Assembly (NCBI RefSeq): GCF_002902685.1
Contig: NZ_PPRN01000001.1
Span: 1 to 64,000, forward strand
DNA: 64,000 bases
Direction: 5' to 3'
DNA from: Staphylococcus pettenkoferi
GTDB taxonomy: Bacteria > Bacillota > Bacilli > Staphylococcales > Staphylococcaceae
The translations under genes were made by a program, and so were the position numbers. Position 1 is the stretch's first letter, and the number at the start of each line of letters is the position of its first letter. The notes beneath the pieces are model-generated. The model did no database searches. It saw only the letters and a program-made list of their open reading frames with translations, and was not told the origin of the DNA. Below are positions 37,302-46,654 of the stretch, piece by piece.

Positions 37302-38552
37302 TTAATGTCTAATTTTACCTAGTAATGAAGAAACTGCATACCAGAATGGCTTAATCGGTTTAATAAAGTCACCGATGTACTCTTCGACATGCGCATTAAA
37401 GCCTTTCTTGAACTGTTGAACGCCGGCGTCTTCAGCATCCTCACTGAAGTCACCCGTGATACCATAGAAATTGTAGCGTTCAATACCGTTCTCTAATGCG
37501 AACTTGGTCATTTCCCATTGTAAACGATAGGCGCCCATGTAACGGTTGTATTTCGGATTGGAACCGCTCGATAAGTAATACACTTCGTGCTCGTTGTGAA
37601 TGTAAAGGGCTGCGGCTAAATCTAATTCTTTACCATCTGTTTGAATCATTTCTTCTGTTTCAGCAATCTTGCGTTGGTTACCATTAAGTTGCTGAGTAAG
37701 CTGATTATGCTTGTTCTTCTGTTTCTTAGAATTTGGACTCTCTTCTAAAGCTGTGTTAACTTCCGCAATCTGTTGCTCTAAATCATCATGTTTCTCGCGT
37801 AAAGTCGTCAAATATTTGTCTAAATCTACATAAGCTAATTTTAATGAAGCATTGTCACCATAGACTTTCTGCATGTATTCAAAGTACGCTTCATCTCTGA
37901 ATTTAAAGCCATGCTTTTCTTCAGCCATATGGAACAAACGATAGAACTTAGGCGTTTCCTCTATAGACAGATCTTTAACTTCTACGCCCATTTCATACGT
38001 CTTTTTAATATTACGACGTGTTTGATAGTCCATCTCATTCAGTACTTCTTTACCATTCTTACCTTTGAGGTCGAGCACGGAAAGCCAGCGAATTTGACTC
38101 ATATCTGAATAACCTGTCGTATAACCTTGATGTTTATAGCCGAGCTGTTCGAGTTCTTTTTTAAAATGCTCATTATGATAGCGTTCGAGAATTTCACCAT
38201 CTGCATTGCGCACACTTTCTAATAGATATGGATCTACTAGGACATAAAGGCAATTTTCTTTTTTAAGATAGTCTGCCAGATTTTTAAAGAAAAAGTTCAC
38301 CAGTTCAATGTTGTTATAATCCATCACTGGTCCACGATGCGTATAGAAATAGTTAAAGAATTTGAAAGAACGTGCTTTCGTTAATAAACAAGCAGCTAAC
38401 ACGCTCTCACTGTCATCTTTCACACCTAATAAATAGGCATCTTGAAAGTGTTCAGCTCGATATTCATAATGCGCTGCGCTTTGAGTATAATGCGAAAAAT
38501 GGTGATCGACAAATTCTTGAAATTCTTTAGTTGTAAGTTGAGTAAAATACAT
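37302..38552 (-). CDS. FemA/FemB-family aminoacyltransferase
   Basis: Transfers amino acids from tRNA to the peptidoglycan precursor bridge. The 416-residue architecture matches FemA: two GNAT-like halves, with an antiparallel coiled-coil arm at about 245-305. Recognisable segments are SFKFFNYFYTHRGPVMDY, MDYQTRRNIKKTYEMGVEV, YLSSGSNPKYNRYMGAYRLQWEM and FYGITGDFSEDAEDAGVQQFKKGFNA. It stands alone, not in the femAB locus, so it is probably an extra homologue (FmhA/FmhC type), perhaps altering bridge composition. Which residue it adds is unknown. No good ribosome site is seen beyond GGAG 12 bases upstream. Confidence 0.87.
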   Translation of the reverse strand: MYFTQLTTKEFQEFVDHHFSHYTQSAAHYEYRAEHFQDAYLLGVKDDSESVLAACLLTKARSFKFFNYFYTHRGPVMDYNNIELVNFFFKNLADYLKKENCLYVLVDPYLLESVRNADGEILERYHNEHFKKELEQLGYKHQGYTTGYSDMSQIRWLSVLDLKGKNGKEVLNEMDYQTRRNIKKTYEMGVEVKDLSIEETPKFYRLFHMAEEKHGFKFRDEAYFEYMQKVYGDNASLKLAYVDLDKYLTTLREKHDDLEQQIAEVNTALEESPNSKKQKNKHNQLTQQLNGNQRKIAETEEMIQTDGKELDLAAALYIHNEHEVYYLSSGSNPKYNRYMGAYRLQWEMTKFALENGIERYNFYGITGDFSEDAEDAGVQQFKKGFNAHVEEYIGDFIKPIKPFWYAVSSLLGKIRH

Positions 38553-38707
38553 AGCGTAACTCCTTTATAATCATGACATCTCTTATTTCTACTTACTTTA
38601 CAATGTTAAGAAACTTACAGCTTATTGTAACATTCTTTTAATATATTCGTCATATTGTACACAGCTTAACAATGGTAGGCTAGCCATTCTGCACTAACAC
38701 CCACCAC

Positions 38708-39256
38708 TTAAGAGGACGTTAAATCTTTATAGTATCTGACGTGGCGTTTTAACGGATGGTATTTTCCCAAATTAGGATATTCAAAGTCGTCGTAGTGCGA
38801 CATCCCTATCTTATCCATCACTTTACGCGAACTCGCATTTCCTTCCGCCGTCAATGCATAAACTTCAGTGATACCCTGCTCCTGGGCATACGCTAACACC
38901 GCTTCAGCTCCTTCAGTCGCTAGGCCGTTCCCCCAAACTTCAGGAATCAGCCGCCAACCTATTTCGTAAAATGGTAGCTCTTTAAACCGATACTTACTTT
39001 CTTTCGGCAAATAATTCAAACCGATAAAGCCTAACCACTCGTTCGTTTCCTTTAATTCAACGGCAAACAATCCAAGTTGATGTTTATGAATAATATCATT
39101 CATGAGTCGCATATCCACTTCAGATTTACGATAACTCAACAAATCAGGAAAGTAACGTCTCACTTGCTTATTCGCGTTCATTCTTTGAAAGGGCAGTAAA
39201 TCTTTCTCGTTCCAATCCCTCAATATTAAACGGTCAGTTTCTATATAAATAGTCAT
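38708..39256 (-). CDS. GNAT acetyltransferase (RimJ/RimL type)
   Basis: A 182-residue GNAT protein (IETDRLILRDWNEKDLLPF at the N-terminus; acetyl-CoA loop IPEVWGNGLATEGAEAVL; NASSRKVMDKIGM near the C-terminus). Members acetylate protein N-termini or small amines; the substrate is unknown. The start at 39256 is seven bases after AGAGG; an in-frame GTG at 39262 overlaps that site. Confidence 0.82.
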   Translation of the reverse strand: MTIYIETDRLILRDWNEKDLLPFQRMNANKQVRRYFPDLLSYRKSEVDMRLMNDIIHKHQLGLFAVELKETNEWLGFIGLNYLPKESKYRFKELPFYEIGWRLIPEVWGNGLATEGAEAVLAYAQEQGITEVYALTAEGNASSRKVMDKIGMSHYDDFEYPNLGKYHPLKRHVRYYKDLTSS

Positions 39257-39457
39257 ATTCACACCTCTGATCCATCTCTGCTATACAGTAAATGAAAAGG
39301 GATGTTAATGACGTTGTTTCATGCGTTTCCTCGTCTAACATCCCACAGACTGTTCTATTTATAGTTGTTGGAAATCTCATCAAATTCAACTACATTTCAT
39401 GCTATGACATTCCCTATTGATGTGTAGTCTCATCGCTATCATGCGCGACAGGTGTCA

Positions 39458-39754
39458 TTATGATTTCGTGATATAGCTAATGAGTTCCACGTGTACAGGT
39501 ACTTCCTTCAAGCGTTTACGTTCTGATTTAGGTGCCGTAAACGTCGCATCAATGAAATCACTTTGGTTATTCAAGTGATATGTAGCTACAAACGTATCTG
39601 TATCAGATTCGAAATTAGGTAAATGCGCAATGACGCGTTTGATTTCGCCAGTTGAATCTACAATTTCACGTCCTGTAATATTTTCAAGTTCTCTACCTAA
39701 TTCTGGTAAAGTAATTGATCGACCTTCTAATAAACTGAATTCTTGTTCATGCAT
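39458..39754 (-). CDS. Small protein under a sigma-B consensus promoter
   Basis: A 98-residue soluble protein of predicted mixed alpha/beta type (HEQEFSLLEGRSITLPELG; DTFVATYHLNNQSDFIDATF). AAGGAGATG precedes the ATG. A perfect sigma-B promoter lies about 130 bp upstream, marking it as a likely general-stress gene. I do not recognise a domain. Confidence 0.65.
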   Translation of the reverse strand: MHEQEFSLLEGRSITLPELGRELENITGREIVDSTGEIKRVIAHLPNFESDTDTFVATYHLNNQSDFIDATFTAPKSERKRLKEVPVHVELISYITKS

Positions 39755-40060
39755 TTCGATTCATCTCCTTACTCTGATTACCCATCATCTCAGCACTTTT
39801 TTGTAGTGGCGTGCGCACCAACGTTGTTTATCTTCACCATTTTTAATTCTATTATTTGATAGCTTTCCTATAATTATCCTTTTTAATACCCTTTTTTTAA
39901 AATAGTTAAACGTCTACACGAGAAGTTCAAATCAGGCGTTGCTAATTCAGGATTCAGGGTTTAGCGCTTAACGCTCTCGCTTGCACTTCATATATTATAC
40001 AGCGAACGGTTTGACTTCGCAAAATGAGACTGACATTAGTAGCGTTCATCCTGTGCATCC
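39755..40060. other. Spacer carrying a sigma-B promoter
   Basis: About 300 bp between a small stress gene and a lipoprotein gene, both on the minus strand. The right half (about 39920-40060) shows no gene or clear terminator; the left half carries the sigma-B promoter. Confidence 0.4.
39886..39911 (-). promoter_or_regulatory. Perfect-consensus sigma-B promoter
   Basis: On the minus strand GTTTAA (39906-39911), a 14-base spacer, and GGGTAT (39886-39891), identical to the staphylococcal/Bacillus sigma-B consensus. It points to the 98-residue protein gene starting at 39754. Confidence 0.82.
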
Positions 40061-40393
40061 CTAGTCTTTTGAGGAATTCGAATCGCTATCTTCGTCACTT
40101 TCAGAGGCAGTTGGACTATCTTTGTCGTCACTGTCCGCATCCTTATCTTCCTCTTTATCACCTTCATCGCTGTCACTCTCAGAATTAGAGCCGTTCACAT
40201 CATTTTGAAGATCTTTTTCCTTATCTTTAAGCTTATCATTTTCCTCTTCAAGCTTTTTCTTTTCTTTTTTCAATGATTTATTCTCTTTTTCAAGTTTCTC
40301 TGAATCTTTTTGTAACGACGCTTTTTCGTTACTTTTACCACAAGCAGACAGTGTCAGCGTTGCGGCGAGAATCAATACTAACCATTTCTTCAT
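40061..40393 (-). CDS. Small lipoprotein with coiled coil and acidic tail
   Basis: A 110-residue protein with a lipoprotein signal and lipobox LSAC (Cys18), then a Lys/Glu heptad-like coiled coil (about 25-65) and a Ser/Asp/Glu tail resembling SD-repeat stalks. Expected on the outer membrane face. AAAGGAG precedes the ATG. Low-complexity composition prevents assignment. Confidence 0.65.
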   Translation of the reverse strand: MKKWLVLILAATLTLSACGKSNEKASLQKDSEKLEKENKSLKKEKKKLEEENDKLKDKEKDLQNDVNGSNSESDSDEGDKEEDKDADSDDKDSPTASESDEDSDSNSSKD

Positions 40394-40618
40394 AAATGGA
40401 CTCCTTTACTCAATATTTCATATTTATTCTACCATTTCAGATCACGAAGTTCATGGATCAACTTAAATCGTCGTCGTTTTACAGATAAAAGTAAAGAGAG
40501 ACATTCCTTCCAACTTCACAACTTAATCTCATATAGAAATAAGAATTGATTTATTTAAAATACTTCGTCATAATATGTCATAATACGAATTTATTAATAC
40601 AAAGGACTGCTGACGACA

Positions 40619-41302
40619 ATGAAATCTACCGATAAACTCACACGCGAGAACAACGTTAAAGCGCTGAGGCTAAACAATACCGACCGAGAAATCTTTGAGA
40701 ACTACATGGCGTACGTTCGAGCAGAATTACGGGTGAACTCACATGACTCTGAGAAGATGCTGAACCGCATACTCAAACGCTTACTCGTGGCCGAAGACAA
40801 AGGCACACATGCGATGGATTTCTTTGACCATGACCCTAAGGCGCACGCGCGCAAAGAGATCAAAGCGTTACCTAACGAAACCTTTATCAATATATGTAAA
40901 TATATTATTCAACATTTCATATTGTTATTAGGTTTGTTCTGCTTTCTTAAAGGGTTTATTGGGTTCTTTATTCGAACTTCACGGATTTATTTATATACTT
41001 TCCCTATTACGATTGTAGTAGGTATTGTTATCATCTTTCTTTTTATTTGGATGTTGTTTAAAACGATACAGATGCAGTGCTTTTCTAAATCACATTGGTC
41101 GTGGATATTGGCGTATATCATTATTTTGTGTCTAATGATTTCGTTATTCTATGTTATTTTTATCCCGCAATCATTTTTAGCATTCGGTCCCTATATTCGA
41201 GTAGGCAATTGGACCTTTATTCTCATATCGATTGCGTTAGTTCCAATTTCATTATATATTGATCATCACTTTGTAAATAAAGATGCGAATACGTCGTTAT
41301 AA
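40619..41302 (+). CDS. DUF1129-family membrane protein
   Basis: A 227-residue protein with a soluble N-terminal region (about 1-95: LTRENNVKALRLNNTDREIFENYMAYVR, ILKRLLVAEDKG) typical of DUF1129 and four to five helices thereafter. Function unknown. The start ATG follows AAAGGACTG. Monocistronic with a terminator. Confidence 0.68.
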   Translation: MKSTDKLTRENNVKALRLNNTDREIFENYMAYVRAELRVNSHDSEKMLNRILKRLLVAEDKGTHAMDFFDHDPKAHARKEIKALPNETFINICKYIIQHFILLLGLFCFLKGFIGFFIRTSRIYLYTFPITIVVGIVIIFLFIWMLFKTIQMQCFSKSHWSWILAYIIILCLMISLFYVIFIPQSFLAFGPYIRVGNWTFILISIALVPISLYIDHHFVNKDANTSL

Positions 41303-41311
41303 TATAGAAAT

Positions 41312-41372
41312 AAGGTTATCCCTCTACCCAGAGTTGATTAATGTCCTCTGAGGAAAAGGATAACCTTTTTTT
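41312..41372 (+). terminator. Convergent terminator
   Basis: AAGGTTATCC/GGATAACCTT with seven T's between the DUF1129 gene and the opposing MFS gene. Confidence 0.75.
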
Positions 41373-41373
41373 A

Positions 41374-42531
41374 TTACGCTACTCGTTCTTTCCTATTTAT
41401 ATACATATTAACTAATAGAAGAATTAAACCGATTAATGTGAGTAGTGGTGCAATGAAACTTAAATATTGTATAGGTAAACTTTCAACAACGACGCCTCCG
41501 ATAAAGGCCCCGAGTGCATTTCCAAGGTTAAATGCTGATTGGTTCAGCGTGCTCGCTAAAGTAGGTGCGTCTTGAGACACCAAAGTACTTTTAAACTGCA
41601 AGGAAGGGCTCATACTGAAACCGATAAAGCCAAATAGGAAGATACCTACGACCATCGCCACGGCACTCATCTGAATAAAGTAAAGCGCAATGAAGTAAAT
41701 GATGAATGTGATAAAGATGAGTTGCAAGGCACGGTTCAAGTTCCAATCCGCGAGCTTACCTCCGAAGATATTTCCAAGAGTCACACCTACGCCAAAGATG
41801 ATGAGCATACCAGAAATGAAGTGCTCAGGTATTTCAGTGACATCCGTCAATATCGAAGAAATATACGTGAAATAAGCAAAGACACTACTGAAGCCAAAGA
41901 GTGTAATGCCTAATGTGAGCCACATTTCTTTCTCTTTCAGAATACGAAGTTCTTTCAACATAGATGACTTCACTTCTTCACGCGTCATTGGTACGAAGAA
42001 GACGATACCTAATAAAGCGATGAAACCAAGTATAGCGATGACGACAAAGGTCATTTGCCATCCAAGATTCTGACCGATGAGTGTACCGAATGGCACGCCT
42101 AAGATGTTACTCAGACTGAGCCCCATAAACATCAATGCCATGGCACTTGCACGTTTCTCAGGTCTCACCATGCTTGCGGCAAGAATAGAGCCAATGCCGA
42201 AGAATGAGCCATGTGCTAATGACGTGATGATACGGCTTGTTAGCATAAAGGCGTAGTTAGGACTCAAAGCCGCAGCAACATTACCAACTATGAATATTCC
42301 CATCAACGTCAGCAACAAATATTTACGGTTCCATTTAATTGTTAACATGACGAGAATGGGACCGCCGATTGCTACACCCAACGCATAACCGGTAATCAGC
42401 TGTCCTGCGTCACTGACTGAGACATTCAAATCGCGCGCCACATTAGGGAGTAACCCCATGATGACGAATTCTGTCATTCCAATCGCAAACGCGCCAATGG
42501 CTAACATCCAAATTGCTACAGGGTACTTCAT
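41374..42531 (-). CDS. MFS transporter, AraJ/YdhP-like (DHA1)
   Basis: A 385-residue, 12-helix MFS protein. The N-terminus (FAIGMTEFVIMGLLPNVARDL) and the SLAHGSFFGIGSILAASMV segment are typical of AraJ/PbuE/YdhP-type efflux permeases, which export sugars, purines or drugs. No regulator is adjacent. The substrate is unknown. The ribosome site (GAGGG) is adequate. Monocistronic. Confidence 0.8.
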   Translation of the reverse strand: MKYPVAIWMLAIGAFAIGMTEFVIMGLLPNVARDLNVSVSDAGQLITGYALGVAIGGPILVMLTIKWNRKYLLLTLMGIFIVGNVAAALSPNYAFMLTSRIITSLAHGSFFGIGSILAASMVRPEKRASAMALMFMGLSLSNILGVPFGTLIGQNLGWQMTFVVIAILGFIALLGIVFFVPMTREEVKSSMLKELRILKEKEMWLTLGITLFGFSSVFAYFTYISSILTDVTEIPEHFISGMLIIFGVGVTLGNIFGGKLADWNLNRALQLIFITFIIYFIALYFIQMSAVAMVVGIFLFGFIGFSMSPSLQFKSTLVSQDAPTLASTLNQSAFNLGNALGAFIGGVVVESLPIQYLSFIAPLLTLIGLILLLVNMYINRKERVA

Positions 42532-42756
42532 TTCTAGCCCTCCCTCTTATTTATTATCGATGACATTATATATCACAAATTTTGTAATAAAATTACACGA
42601 GAGCGATTATACTAAAAATGAAGTCCTTACCTCAACCCCTTTACTTAACTTTTTCTTATGAAAACGCACTCAATTCTAATTTCCACTAATATCCCTACTA
42701 GTAAATTCAGTTGAGCGTAGCCACCTTAGCCTAGAAAGCTTGCACACTAAAAATAA

Positions 42757-42798
42757 AAAAACGACCAGCGCACGCTCTTCAAGCATACCCTGGCCTAT
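42757..42798 (-). terminator. Terminator of the LysR-MFS-DUF456 operon
   Basis: On the minus strand GGCCAG and CTGGTC form the base of an imperfect stem, followed by seven T's, about 20 bp after the DUF456 stop codon. Confidence 0.6.
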
Positions 42799-42819
42799 CA
42801 TTCATTTTATCCTCAATAG

Positions 42820-43305
42820 TTAAAACACAAGCGCATCAAGCAAGAACCAAATCACCATAATGACCATGATTAATGCTTGTGCCGCTGTGCTCGCTAAGAA
42901 TGCGACAATCGAACCGAAGCTCGCGCTCAATGCTTTCGTGAAATTCGGTTCTTGAATCATTTCAACTACAAATACAGCGATGAAAGGAATGATGATAATG
43001 CCAAATGGTGGGAAGACGAAACAACCCACGATCACACCAATCAACGCGACCCACTCGCTCGTCTTCGAACCGCCAAATTTGTTGACGAAATATTTATTCA
43101 TCAAGAAATCAGCGAGCAGAATAAATACTGTAAACACAATCATCGCGGCATAGAAGATCCACGAAAGATGACCGTTGTGCATACCAAATTGATAGATTAA
43201 GAATCCAATCCATAAGAAAGGTAAGGACGGGATAATCGGTTTAATTAACCCGATAAATGCGACGACGAACGCCGCAATAATGAGTAACCATAATATGACT
43301 GTCAT
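42820..43305 (-). CDS. DUF456-family membrane protein
   Basis: A 161-residue protein with four helices and the Gly-rich VGCFVFPPFGIIIIPFIAVFVVEMI segment typical of DUF456. Function unknown. The start overlaps the MFS stop by 4 bp, so it is the last gene of the LysR-MFS-DUF456 operon. Confidence 0.75.
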   Translation of the reverse strand: MTVILWLLIIAAFVVAFIGLIKPIIPSLPFLWIGFLIYQFGMHNGHLSWIFYAAMIVFTVFILLADFLMNKYFVNKFGGSKTSEWVALIGVIVGCFVFPPFGIIIIPFIAVFVVEMIQEPNFTKALSASFGSIVAFLASTAAQALIMVIMVIWFLLDALVF

Positions 43306-44522
43306 GCGTTATCTACTCCATTGTCTTTTTTAGTAAACTGCTGGTCTTGTGTGAAAAAGATTAGTATAACTCCTAGCAAAAGCGATGTTGCAGAGACAAA
43401 GAAGACTTGACCTAAACCTACCAAGTCACTCATCACTCCACCGAGTAAATTCCCACATAGCTGACCAATGACCATCGCATTGGCGAATAATGTTGAAGAA
43501 TAACCCGGGAAATCAGGAAGAATGTCTTGGAAGTAAGTAATGCCAAGTCCTAACAGAATCGCTAGGAAGAAGGCCAAGAAGATTTGACCTATAATCATCG
43601 CAATGATGCTATCGAATATGCCTATACTAGCGAAGAAGACACTTCCACTCAGACCGCCTAGCATGAGTAAAGGACGTGTACCTACCTTAGATGACAACAC
43701 GCCTAAGACAATCATGAAGGGCACTTCTAAACCTGCACAAATACCTGCAAGCACGCCCACATAGCGGCTTGTGTCATGAAGATAATCCGTAATAAATAAA
43801 GGCATATTCATCGTATACATCCATTGCCCAATATGTAATAAGATAAACCCAATAAATGGGATAAGTAGTGGCAAATTCTTCAACATATTGGGGGCTTTCG
43901 CTTCGACATGAGTTTGCGTAGAGACTTGATGTTGTGTTTGTACATTTTTAAAGAAAAAGACTTGCAGAAGTAAGGTGAAAAGCACAATCGTAATCGTCCC
44001 TGCGAAGAGACCGGAGAAACCTTGCGCATCAATAAAGAACGACCCAATAAACGGACCGAATGCGAATCCAAAGGAGAACATCGATCTCAAGACAGCATTC
44101 GCAAACTTCGCTCGATCACGTAATGATGACTGATTAATCGCTTCACGAGCTGACGCGTACATTTGTGGCATAGCAGGCGCAAATAAGCCCTGGAATAACG
44201 CGTACAACACGAGATAGAGCCACTTGTTATGTATATAGAAGTAGAGTCCGAAACTCATCGCACCCATGAAGAGCGCACAGATAACTAAAAATTTACGGTT
44301 AATTGTATGCGTATCAGAGAAACGCGCCACTATGGCATTGACAGTGAATTGACTCACGGCAGCCGCTGCGAGCAACAAACCAAACTGTGGACGCGACATC
44401 CCTAACTCTTTCGTAGCAAATAAGACGAGAAAAGGGATGGTAATGGCGATACCTATCCCTAATAACATCATATTGACTACAAATAATTTATAGTTCTTTA
44501 TATGTAATAGTTCTTTAAACAT
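43302..44522 (-). CDS. MFS sugar efflux (SET-like) transporter
   Basis: A 406-residue MFS protein resembling SetA/SotA-type sugar efflux transporters (MLLGIGIAITIPFLVLFATKELGMSRPQFGLLL; FAPAMPQMYASAREAI). About 12 helices. It lies 35 bp after a LysR regulator gene and overlaps a DUF456 gene, suggesting the regulator controls the operon. The natural substrate is unknown. GAGGAG lies nine bases before the ATG. Confidence 0.8.
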   Translation of the reverse strand: MFKELLHIKNYKLFVVNMMLLGIGIAITIPFLVLFATKELGMSRPQFGLLLAAAAVSQFTVNAIVARFSDTHTINRKFLVICALFMGAMSFGLYFYIHNKWLYLVLYALFQGLFAPAMPQMYASAREAINQSSLRDRAKFANAVLRSMFSFGFAFGPFIGSFFIDAQGFSGLFAGTITIVLFTLLLQVFFFKNVQTQHQVSTQTHVEAKAPNMLKNLPLLIPFIGFILLHIGQWMYTMNMPLFITDYLHDTSRYVGVLAGICAGLEVPFMIVLGVLSSKVGTRPLLMLGGLSGSVFFASIGIFDSIIAMIIGQIFLAFFLAILLGLGITYFQDILPDFPGYSSTLFANAMVIGQLCGNLLGGVMSDLVGLGQVFFVSATSLLLGVILIFFTQDQQFTKKDNGVDNA

Positions 44523-44557
44523 TGTAGTCCTCCTCGTCTAGCGGCAAACAAAGATCC

Positions 44558-45418
44558 TTACGATTTCTTCACATACTCCATGACTAAGTTGATAAACGAA
44601 TCGACTTGCGGCAACTGCACCATACTTGAATCATAGCTAAGGAAAGTCGAACGAATCAGTGGATCTTGACCAAGATGCACACGTTGCGTCGCAAATTGTT
44701 CTTGATCGATGTGTTTCATCATAATTTCCGGCAGAATCGTCACACCTACGCCATTCAGCAACATTTCTTTACATGTCGCCACTTGGTCCACCGTAATCAT
44801 TGCGTGATAATCTTGCCCGAGATGCTGACTGTACCAATCTTTAATTTGATTAATATAAATCGGATCAGCTTGAAACTCAATAAATGGCAAATTGCTCACT
44901 TGTTCTTTACGATCACGCGGGTAAATAAAGTAATGCTCATCATTATAAAGATGCGTATTACTCAAATTCATAATCTTGTTACCGCGAATAATCATGACAT
45001 GATAATCTTTGTGATTTGCTTTAATTTGTTCACTGGAGCCAACTTGAACTTGTATTTCTACATTTGGAAATTGGCGTGTATAGAGATTGAGTACTTCAGG
45101 TAATAACGTTTGCCCAATAAGAGAGGAACAACCAATCGAAATCTTCCCATTGACCTCCCCGATATGCGCTTGCATCTTATCGCGGAAGAGACGCTCACGA
45201 TTCAGCATATCCTTCGCATGCTCGATGATCATAGCCCCTTCCGTCGTCGTAATCAGCTGCTTCTTCGTACGGATAAAAATGTCTACGCCAAACGCACTCT
45301 CAATGGCTTTCAAACGTTGGGTTACTGCGGGTTGAGATATGTAGAGAATCTCAGCTGCTTTGCGCAAAGTCTTGGTTTCATTCAGTGTAGTCAGTAAACG
45401 ATAATCTTCTATCTTCAT
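44558..45418 (-). CDS. LysR-family transcriptional regulator
   Basis: A 286-residue LysR regulator: N-terminal winged helix (LRKAAEILYISQPAVTQRLKAIES; about 1-60) and a periplasmic-binding-fold effector domain (about 88-286) with ISIGCSSLIGQTLLPEVL. It is first in a three-gene operon with an MFS exporter and a DUF456 protein, so the transporter's substrate is its likely effector. Start ATG 45418 follows GGGGGAAACT. Confidence 0.85.
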   Translation of the reverse strand: MKIEDYRLLTTLNETKTLRKAAEILYISQPAVTQRLKAIESAFGVDIFIRTKKQLITTTEGAMIIEHAKDMLNRERLFRDKMQAHIGEVNGKISIGCSSLIGQTLLPEVLNLYTRQFPNVEIQVQVGSSEQIKANHKDYHVMIIRGNKIMNLSNTHLYNDEHYFIYPRDRKEQVSNLPFIEFQADPIYINQIKDWYSQHLGQDYHAMITVDQVATCKEMLLNGVGVTILPEIMMKHIDQEQFATQRVHLGQDPLIRSTFLSYDSSMVQLPQVDSFINLVMEYVKKS

Positions 45419-45597
45419 AGTTTCCCCCTATAACAACTTTTCAGATATTCTGACTTATCTTTAGAACATTATTAATTAAATTCTTAAACCTTATGCTTCT
45501 ATCAAGAATAACCCTTCGTTAATTGAAATTTGCGATCACTTCAACTTCACCTTGTATCCTATGCCCTGAGATGACAGGCTCACGTGTGAGTGTTGCG

Positions 45598-46389
45598 CTA
45601 TTTACGAATAAACTTAGAGTAATCTTTCAAAGTCTTAGGTTGCTCTTTCTTCACAGTCCGAGTTTGCTGCTTGCTGTCATTGTGCTGCTGTTCATTATTA
45701 TGACGTTGCCACTGTCCTTTATTTTTACGTTGTGGCTTATGATTATTTTTATTTTTAAAATGTGATTGTTGCGCACGCGTAGTATGTGATTTCTGATTAC
45801 GGTCTTTACGATGTTTCGGCTTAAATTTATTTCGAAATTTCGAATGACGTCCCTGCGCTTTTTGTTTTATTTTATGAAAACAATACATAATCTTATCTTG
45901 CATTGCAGGAAAATCAGCGTCGATCTTAATCATGAGTTGATGCGCGATTACATACGCCTCATGATATTGCTTGTTCGTAATCTCTGCGTCGTTGAGGGCG
46001 CGCAATAAGTCGTCTTCATCAACGAGCTCATACTCACCATTAGGTAAGACCAAGACATCTAAGAAGAGATCAAGTGTACGCGCATGCCCACGTTGCGTAA
46101 TATTCTTGATATTAATATCGAAATAATACTCAAGCGGATTCCCTTGGTCATCCATCATCACTGTAATACTATAGCGTTTCTTGTCAGGCAGAATCTGTAA
46201 CCATTGATAGCCATCATCAGCCACGATAATATTGCGGTTGACCACCGATACCTCGAGAGGATCTCGCACCTTGTGCATCTCAACCAAGCCGATAATGCCT
46301 TTAAACTTATTGTTGTTAACTCTAACTTCGGTATAATCTCTATCTATAATACGACGCCAGTGACGTTTATCGATATATTTTACTTTCAC
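45598..46389 (-). CDS. DUF402-domain protein with basic low-complexity tail
   Basis: A 263-residue protein. The first ~170 residues carry a DUF402 domain (Ntdp/FAU-1-like; VADDGYQWLQILPDKKRYSI, YYFDINIKN, DLFLDVLVLPNGEYELVDEDDL), the fold of nucleoside diphosphatases. The last ~90 residues are rich in Lys, Asn, Gln and His and are probably disordered and RNA-binding. I start at GTG 46389, eight bases after AAGGAG; longer forms to 46398 overlap the ribosome site. Monocistronic. Confidence 0.72.
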   Translation of the reverse strand: MKVKYIDKRHWRRIIDRDYTEVRVNNNKFKGIIGLVEMHKVRDPLEVSVVNRNIIVADDGYQWLQILPDKKRYSITVMMDDQGNPLEYYFDINIKNITQRGHARTLDLFLDVLVLPNGEYELVDEDDLLRALNDAEITNKQYHEAYVIAHQLMIKIDADFPAMQDKIMYCFHKIKQKAQGRHSKFRNKFKPKHRKDRNQKSHTTRAQQSHFKNKNNHKPQRKNKGQWQRHNNEQQHNDSKQQTRTVKKEQPKTLKDYSKFIRK

Positions 46390-46612
46390 TGCCATCACTC
46401 CTTGATATTAATTATATAGAAGTGCTTTCCCTATGTCATCCTCTGTCTTATATGTCCCACGAATTATTTCATATATTCTCTGGCGTAGTAGGTTAAAATT
46501 ATGGGTTTTACAGACCTAACATTTCGTCAACTTCCACAGGAGAGTAGGTACGTGGGTCGTTTCTGTATGCTTCATTGTTATGGCCACCCTCCCTTTCATT
46601 TTATTTATAAAA

Positions 46613-46646
46613 AGAGATAGACTCCGCCTGTGCGAAATCTATCTCT
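46613..46646 (-). terminator. Terminator after the cupin gene
   Basis: AGAGATAGA/TCTATCTCT around a 16-base loop, followed by five T's on the minus strand, just after the cupin stop codon. Confidence 0.75.
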
Positions 46647-46654
46647 ACTCGTGC

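Noticed and set aside
46508-46594. Short minus-strand peptide-like stretch with RNDPRTYSPVEVDEMLGL
   Set aside because: It looks protein-like, but no start codon exists in its frame. The nearest ATG with a ribosome site opens a different 19-codon frame. It may be a tiny decayed gene, too weak to list.
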